In this document: piece by piece, positions 5,584-9,263 of the stretch | Numbering within the stretch: position 1 is the stretch's first letter | How the letters are laid out: each line of letters starts with the position of its first letter | Source of the DNA: Candidatus Woykebacteria bacterium RBG_16_39_9b | GTDB lineage: Bacteria > Patescibacteriota > Microgenomatia > Woykebacterales > RBG-16-39-9b | Direction of reading: 5' to 3' | Length of the DNA: 9,263 bases | Assembly (NCBI GenBank): GCA_001816695.1 | Contig: MHCR01000029.1 | Coordinates: 806 to 10,068 of the forward strand | Notes under the pieces: generated by a model | Seen by the model: only the letters and a program-made list of their open reading frames with translations | Told to the model about the DNA's origin: nothing | Databases searched by the model: none | Made by a program: the position numbers and the translations under genes

Positions 5584-6456
5584 ATGCTAAAAATTGGAAT
5601 AGTTGGGTTGCCAAACAGTGGAAAGTCGACGCTTTTTAATGCGCTGCTCCAGCGGCAGATCGCCAATGTGGCCGAATACCCTTTTACGACCATTGAACCC
5701 AATGTTGGTGTAGTTGCGGTACCAGACAACCGTTTAGAGTCCATTTCAGAAGCTACTGGAATAGAAAAAATCGTCCCAGCAGCAATTGAATTTATTGACA
5801 TTGCCGGTTTAGTAAAAGGAGCACATCAAGGAGAAGGGTTGGGAAACCAATTCCTTGGCCATATTCGTGAGGTAGACGCGATCTTGCATCTCATTCGGGG
5901 TTTTCACAGTTCAAATGTTCCCGGTAACTTAAATCCAAACGAGGATATAAGGACTATCGAAGAAGAACTAAACCACGCCGGTATAGAAAAACCAGCCATG
6001 TATGTGATGAACGCAGACGAAACCGATTTAAAAAATCCCGAAGTTCCACTCACGGGAGCCCTCAAAATAAGCGCAAAACTGGAAAATGAACTCTCTGAAC
6101 TCTCAAGCGAAGAGCAAAAAGCCTACCTTAAAGAGCTTGGTATCGAACAAACTGGGCTGGAGCGGGTTATCCGGCTTTGCTACGAACTTCTTGATCTTAT
6201 TACTTTTTTTACGACCGTAGGAGGTAAACAAATCCAAGCTTGGCCGGTGAAAAAAGGGACAAAATCTCAAGTAGCAGCTGGCTTGGTTCATACTGATATG
6301 CAAAAAGGTTTTATTAAGGCAGAAGTAATAAATTGGAAAAAATTGGTAGAAGAGGGCTCATGGAAAAAAGCCGCCGAGAAAGGACTAATTCATTTTGAGG
6401 GACGTGAGTATACGGTTGAGGATGGAGATGTTATTGAGTTTAAATTTAATGCTTAA
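5584..6456 (+). CDS. ychF: YchF/OLA1-type P-loop ATPase lacking the coiled-coil domain
   Basis: 290 aa against about 363 aa for normal YchF, a ribosome-associated Obg-family protein that prefers ATP. G-domain motifs are intact: P-loop GLPNSGKST (8-16), switch FTTIEPNVG (34-42), DIAGLVKGA (72-80), GEGLGNQFLGHIRE (83-96), the non-canonical G4 NADE (143-146) in place of NKxD, which explains ATP preference in the family, and ISAKLENELSEL (162-173). The C-terminal TGS domain is complete (about 207-290), with AAGLVHTDMQKGFIKAEVI and DGDVIEFKFN. Missing are about 70 residues of the helical coiled-coil arm, which normally lies between the ELNHAG-like helix and the PAMYVMN strand. Here EEELNHAGIEKPAMYVMNAD (126-145) joins the two directly. 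There is no frameshift, so this is a clean in-frame loss. It is transcribed from its own promoter. Confidence 0.92.
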   Translation: MLKIGIVGLPNSGKSTLFNALLQRQIANVAEYPFTTIEPNVGVVAVPDNRLESISEATGIEKIVPAAIEFIDIAGLVKGAHQGEGLGNQFLGHIREVDAILHLIRGFHSSNVPGNLNPNEDIRTIEEELNHAGIEKPAMYVMNADETDLKNPEVPLTGALKISAKLENELSELSSEEQKAYLKELGIEQTGLERVIRLCYELLDLITFFTTVGGKQIQAWPVKKGTKSQVAAGLVHTDMQKGFIKAEVINWKKLVEEGSWKKAAEKGLIHFEGREYTVEDGDVIEFKFNA

Positions 6457-6467
6457 AAAACTCTAAC

Positions 6468-6497
6468 TTGAATGCTGTTTGATCCCTATGATATACT
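6468..6497 (+). promoter_or_regulatory. promoter of rpsF-ssb-rpsR
   Basis: TTGAAT (6468-6473), 18 nt, TATACT (6492-6497) preceded by TGA (extended -10). The predicted start near 6504 leaves a leader of about 30 nt with GAAGGA at 6518-6523, unlike the leaderless promoters upstream. Confidence 0.6.
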
Positions 6498-6535
6498 TGC
6501 GCGTAATATAAATATTTGAAGGAATAACTTGGCTG

Positions 6536-6856
6536 ATGAACGAGTACGAATTAGCGGTGATGGCTAAAATTAGTACGCCGCAAGAAGAGAAAAATTTTAT
6601 CGAAGAGATTAAAAGGTTAATAGAAGCAATTAAAGGTGAGGCTATCGAAATATCAGAACTGGGTAAGAAACGGTTAAGTTTTCCAATTAAAAAACAAACA
6701 GAAGGTAATTATTGGCAAATAAGTTTCAGACTCTCCGGGTCTCTTCCCGATACTTTGAATAAAAAAATAAAAATTATGGAGCCTCTTCTTCGTCACATGA
6801 TTGTGAAAAAAGAAAAAGTGAAGGCAGAAATATTATCTGCGCAGAAAACTAAATGA
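6536..6856 (+). CDS. rpsF: 30S ribosomal protein bS6
   Basis: 106 aa, normal bS6 length. It starts with the typical MNEYELAVMAK strand, followed by a helix (EEKNFIEEIKRLIEAIKGEA), then IEISELGKKRLSFPIKKQTEGNYWQISF (38-64), the conserved K-rich and EG.Y core of the family. The last helix and strand are LNKKIKIMEPLLRHMIVKKE. bS6 binds 16S rRNA next to bS18, whose gene is two positions downstream. GAAGGA (6518-6523) lies 12 nt ahead of the ATG, a rather long Shine-Dalgarno spacing, but the conserved N-terminus supports this start. The gene leads the rpsF-ssb-rpsR operon under the promoter at 6468-6497. Confidence 0.95.
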   Translation: MNEYELAVMAKISTPQEEKNFIEEIKRLIEAIKGEAIEISELGKKRLSFPIKKQTEGNYWQISFRLSGSLPDTLNKKIKIMEPLLRHMIVKKEKVKAEILSAQKTK

Positions 6857-6862
6857 TGTATC

Positions 6863-6869
6863 AGGAGGT
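6863..6869 (+). promoter_or_regulatory. near-perfect Shine-Dalgarno of ssb
   Basis: AGGAGGT ends 5 nt before the ssb ATG and follows the rpsF stop by 6 nt. It is the strongest ribosome-binding site on the plus strand and shows that this organism uses anti-Shine-Dalgarno initiation inside operons while dispensing with it at leaderless starts. Confidence 0.75.
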
Positions 6870-6874
6870 ACAAA

Positions 6875-7426
6875 ATGGCAACAAGATCATTGAATAAAGT
6901 GATGTTGATCGGTAATTTGACAAGGGATCCGGAACTGCGTTACACGCCAAACGGCACCGCCGTTTGTTCTTTTGGTTTGGCAACAAACCGAAGTTGGGTT
7001 CCATCTGATTCGAGTGAGAGGCGCGAAGAAGCCGAATTCCACAGAATTGTCGCTTGGAACAAACTGGCCGAGCTTTGCAGCCAACTTCTAACTAAAGGAA
7101 GAAAAGTGTATATAGAAGGTAGGCTGCAAACAAGATCTTGGGAATCTCCTAATGGAGAAAAAAGACAAGCGACAGAAATTGTGGCTGAGGATATGGTAAT
7201 TTTAGATTCTAGAAAGACTGAAAGGGAATCTGAGGAAATTAAAGAGGGAGAAGTAGCTGAGGAACCTAAGGAAAAGATAGAAGGAACATCTGAAGGCGAA
7301 GAAGAAACTTCTGAACCGGAAGAAAAGTCTAAAGACTCTCCTAAAAAGGGAAAAGAAAAAGCAGTAAAAGAAAAAGAAGAAACAAAAACCGAAGACGAAA
7401 TTAATGTGGATGATATTCCATTCTAA
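6875..7426 (+). CDS. ssb: single-stranded DNA-binding protein SSB
   Basis: 183 aa. Residues 1-112 are the OB fold: LNKVMLIGNLTRDPELRYTP (6-25), CSFGLATNRSW (31-41), EFHRIVAWNKLAELC (54-68), KGRKVYIEGRLQTRSWESPN (74-93) and QATEIVAEDMVILDSR (98-113). Residues 114-176 are a disordered linker made almost only of Glu and Lys with Ser/Thr, not the Gly/Gln/Pro-rich type. The tip is DDIPF, the canonical C-terminal hook that recruits replication and repair partners. SSB coats single-stranded DNA as a tetramer in replication, recombination and repair. The gene lies between rpsF and rpsR, its conserved place in many bacteria. Confidence 0.96.
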   Translation: MATRSLNKVMLIGNLTRDPELRYTPNGTAVCSFGLATNRSWVPSDSSERREEAEFHRIVAWNKLAELCSQLLTKGRKVYIEGRLQTRSWESPNGEKRQATEIVAEDMVILDSRKTERESEEIKEGEVAEEPKEKIEGTSEGEEETSEPEEKSKDSPKKGKEKAVKEKEETKTEDEINVDDIPF

Positions 7427-7451
7427 ACAATCAAACTTCGAGCATTAAATT

Positions 7452-7679
7452 ATGGCGTTAAATACTGTATATAGGAAAAGGTTTTGCCTTTTTTGCAAGG
7501 AAAACAAAACACCAAATTACAAGGAAACAGAGACTCTTACACGCTTTACCACGGAACGCGGGAAGATTTTACCCAGGGCAAAAACTGGTGTTTGTGCAAC
7601 CCATCAAAGAGATTTAGCTAGGGAAATAAAAAGGGCTCGGATTATGTCTCTTATGCCCTTCACAGTTACGATAAAATAA
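7452..7679 (+). CDS. rpsR: 30S ribosomal protein bS18, zinc-binding form
   Basis: 75 aa, normal length. RKRFCLFCKENK (8-19) and GVCATHQRDLAREIKRARIM (46-65) carry the C+ set of ligands: Cys12, Cys15, Cys48 and His51, which should hold one zinc ion. The core LTRFTTERGKILPRAKTGVC is typical of bS18, and LMPFTVTIK ends it. It pairs with bS6 on the platform of the small subunit. No clear Shine-Dalgarno precedes the ATG, and the 25 nt gap after ssb is AT-rich, so expression probably relies on read-through from rpsF. No rplI follows, although many bacteria keep it here. Confidence 0.96.
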   Translation: MALNTVYRKRFCLFCKENKTPNYKETETLTRFTTERGKILPRAKTGVCATHQRDLAREIKRARIMSLMPFTVTIK

Positions 7680-7691
7680 AATAACAAGCTG

Positions 7692-7697
7692 TAAACT
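7692..7697 (+). promoter_or_regulatory. possible -10 element of the MutL-like gene
   Basis: TAAACT ends 6 nt before ATG 7704 and 9 nt before ATG 7707, the same short distance seen at the clearer leaderless promoters. No convincing -35 is visible (only TTACGA at 7666, with a 20 nt spacer), so this is tentative. Confidence 0.3.
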
Positions 7698-7703
7698 CCC
7701 ATA

Positions 7704-8762
7704 ATGATGAGTAAACCAACAAAATTTATTACTATTGATGTTGGAAATGGTTGGACTAAAGGCTTTGTTTTGGAGATCTCAAAAGAGGATAATCTCAGAC
7801 TTCTGATTTCAAAAAAAACCTCCCTGCCAACATCGGTCGGCGATTTGAATCTGACTGTGAACCAGATCCTAGATTCGCTTGATGCTAAAAGAGATAACGA
7901 TACTGCTCTTGTTATTACAAGTTCCCTGGAAAATGCAAAAAGTTTGGCGGAAAAATTAGGAGCTAATTTTGCACTATCAGAAGTTGCAAAAGAACATTTT
8001 TTGGTATGGTTGGATGGAAAAGCTTCTCTTTCCCAAGGTACTATTTTAGACGCTGGAGCAACTAGTTTCTCTGCTTCCTATGAAGCTTCTGAAGTGGGTA
8101 AATTTATACTGCATAAAACAACCGCTGTTGAAATAGAGAATTATTTTGGAAACAAGAAAATAAGACCCCATAAAATAGCTCAAAGCCCCAACGAAGTTGA
8201 TCTGGAAGAGGCTTTTTTTAGATTAGCTGCATCTAGGAAAACTTTAAATTTTGCCACAAAGGGTAGTAAATCTATAGTTTTGACAGGCGCTATTTTTTCA
8301 TATACGCCAAAACTGACGAGAACTGCACTGATTATTTTGGATACATTACAATCAGGCGTTACGACACAAGTTCTGATAGATACGGAACTTTTTCTGGATG
8401 GTTTTGGTGCATTACTGGCAGCACATCCTAGTTTAGATAAAATGAATTGCGATTTCCTACAAAATCTTGGGGGGTTTGTTTCTTTGGGGGGTTCTGGTAC
8501 TCTAAAATTGGATTATGGGTTTTCACAGGTACAGGAGATCAGCGTTAATCAAGAAGAGATTGCAATTGTTCCCGCAAAGAGCGATCAGTTAGTTGAGGTT
8601 TCAATAGATGGGACAAAAGAAGCGGAGAAGGTTTGGGGAGGCTCTTTTGGAATTTTAATTGATGGTAGGGTTAAACCGCTTAATCTTTCCTTTGGCAATG
8701 AAGAATCTCGCCAAAAAATTACAAGCTGGTACAATTCTTTAGAAAAAACGGAATTTATTTAA
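7704..8762 (+). CDS. MutL (glutamate mutase L)-like ASKHA ATPase, compact form
   Basis: 352 aa, actin/Hsp70-fold (ASKHA) ATPase of the MutL/GlmL kind, not the mismatch-repair MutL. Phosphate-1 motif IDVGNGWTKG (11-20), phosphate-2 ILDAGATSFSASY (114-126) and adenosine motif IVLTGAIFSY (191-200) are present. Then LIILDTLQSGVTTQVLIDTE and LDGFGALLAA (231-240) follow as in the family. The C-terminal part (about 255-350) has a beta-rich tail with VWGGSFGILIDGRVKPLNL (310-328), not found in plain GlmL. It is shorter than GlmL (about 460 aa). Family members sit beside B12-dependent mutases and are thought to reactivate them, but no mutase is here. It is followed after 2 nt by a barrel-sandwich protein, so the two are co-translated. 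ATG 7704 and ATG 7707 are both possible starts. The cellular role is unknown. Confidence 0.75.
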   Translation: MMSKPTKFITIDVGNGWTKGFVLEISKEDNLRLLISKKTSLPTSVGDLNLTVNQILDSLDAKRDNDTALVITSSLENAKSLAEKLGANFALSEVAKEHFLVWLDGKASLSQGTILDAGATSFSASYEASEVGKFILHKTTAVEIENYFGNKKIRPHKIAQSPNEVDLEEAFFRLAASRKTLNFATKGSKSIVLTGAIFSYTPKLTRTALIILDTLQSGVTTQVLIDTELFLDGFGALLAAHPSLDKMNCDFLQNLGGFVSLGGSGTLKLDYGFSQVQEISVNQEEIAIVPAKSDQLVEVSIDGTKEAEKVWGGSFGILIDGRVKPLNLSFGNEESRQKITSWYNSLEKTEFI

Positions 8763-8764
8763 AA

Positions 8765-9263
8765 ATGATTTGCCCAAGTTTTATCCGAGTTCAGGAGAAT
8801 ATAAAGACAGATATAGAGAGGAAATTTCCAGGCCCAACCAAAGCAACTATAAAGAGAGGGGATAGCGTAGAACCTGACGATATAATTGGTCATAGCGAGG
8901 TTTCGGCAGGGCAACGTTTGGTAAAAGTGGCTTCAATTCTTGGAATAAAAACCTCAGAGGTAGAGAAATGCTTACTAAGAAAACTAGGCGATAGTATTTA
9001 CAAAGGGGAGATAATCGCTAGGAAACGCGGATTTTTGGGTGGTAAAAAAGACTTAACATCGCCTACCGACGGCATAATAAACGAAATAGACAAAAACGGA
9101 GATTTGATTGTAAAGTTTCTACCAACTCCTGTTAGAGTAATAGCTGGGGCTAAAGGAATTGTAGCCGAGGTTGGTGAAGGATCAGTAAAAATCGCTTCCA
9201 CAGTAGATAAATTAACTGCTTTTGCAGGTTCAGGAAAATTAAGAGAAGGTATAATAAAAGTTG
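8765..9263 (+). CDS. barrel-sandwich (biotinyl/lipoyl-like) protein, partial at 3' end
   Basis: Open from ATG 8765 to the window end (166 codons, no stop), so the gene is cut by the window edge. It begins 2 nt after the MutL-like stop with no Shine-Dalgarno, so translation is probably coupled. Two similar half-barrel units are seen: IKRGDSVEPDDIIGHSE (29-45), and KLGDSIYKGEIIARKRGF (73-90) followed by LTSPTDGIINEIDKNGDLIV (97-116). These are the GD.V..G..IA and SP.dG.i..I patterns of barrel-sandwich hybrid folds. No AMK/DKA motif for biotin or lipoyl attachment is visible. Between the units, LVKVASILGIKTSEVEKCLL (52-71) is a helical insert. From memory, similar proteins occur in Chloroflexi next to MutL-like genes; this was not searched. 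It is probably cytoplasmic. Function unknown. Confidence 0.7.
   Translation, partial: MICPSFIRVQENIKTDIERKFPGPTKATIKRGDSVEPDDIIGHSEVSAGQRLVKVASILGIKTSEVEKCLLRKLGDSIYKGEIIARKRGFLGGKKDLTSPTDGIINEIDKNGDLIVKFLPTPVRVIAGAKGIVAEVGEGSVKIASTVDKLTAFAGSGKLREGIIKV

Noticed and set aside
5311..5801. Two overlapping minus-strand open frames (77 and 119 aa)
   Set aside because: Antisense to the well-supported DUF3175 and ychF genes, with no family resemblance.
6103..6303. Minus-strand open frame of 66 aa
   Set aside because: Antisense to the conserved C-terminal part of ychF.
6887..7084. Minus-strand open frame of 65 aa
   Set aside because: Antisense to the OB fold of ssb.
7704..8762. PilM or FtsA-type actin-like protein belonging to the pilus cluster
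   Set aside because: It has an ASKHA fold, but the motif spacing and the LTGAIFSY and FGALLAAHP segments fit the MutL/GlmL family better, and the gene lies far from pilN/pilO behind the rpsF operon.
8998..9201. Minus-strand open frame of 67 aa
   Set aside because: Antisense to the barrel-sandwich protein, whose plus-strand frame is open to the window end and shows clear motifs.

Overview
The window looks like a chromosomal piece of a Candidate Phyla Radiation (Patescibacteria) bacterium, most likely from the Microgenomates side. The grounds are a PilX-like/PilN/PilO type IV pilus block of the kind common there, a shortened YchF ATPase, an rpsF-ssb-rpsR operon with no rplI after it, and a MutL (glutamate mutase L)-like ATPase with no B12 enzyme beside it. 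Genes are tightly packed, and several promoters sit almost on top of their start codons. TGA is used as a stop throughout, so this is standard code 11, not the UGA=Gly code of SR1/Gracilibacteria. The taxon is inferred from gene content only.

Layout. 37-3388 (+): a large PilX-like pilus protein carrying an inserted jelly-roll-like domain, then pilN and pilO overlapping by ATGA. 3435-3898 (-): two small unknown proteins with their own extended -10 promoter, Shine-Dalgarno sites and rho-independent terminator. 4016-5535 (+): an accessory trio of a GyrI-like ligand-binding protein, a YdeI/OmpD-associated protein and a DUF3175 protein. 5584-6456 (+): ychF lacking the usual coiled-coil domain. 6536-7679 (+): rpsF-ssb-rpsR. 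7704-9263 (+): a compact MutL-like ASKHA ATPase, followed 2 nt later by a barrel-sandwich (biotinyl/lipoyl-like) protein that runs off the window end and is easy to miss because it has no stop here.

How the parts work together. PilN and PilO form the inner-membrane alignment complex of a type IV pilus, and PilN keeps an INLLP-like PilM-binding motif. The large PilX-like protein is probably a minor pilin or surface adhesin delivered by that machine. rpsF-ssb-rpsR is housekeeping translation and replication. The 3.4-5.5 kb block interrupts the core genes with stress- or ligand-type cargo and unknowns and looks acquired. The final two genes are the best candidate for an undescribed system: an ATPase from a family known as a B12-enzyme companion, paired with a barrel-sandwich partner in a lineage not expected to have the mutase.

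No rRNA, tRNA, CRISPR array, insertion sequence or other mobile element was seen. No gene-free stretch exceeds 120 nt.
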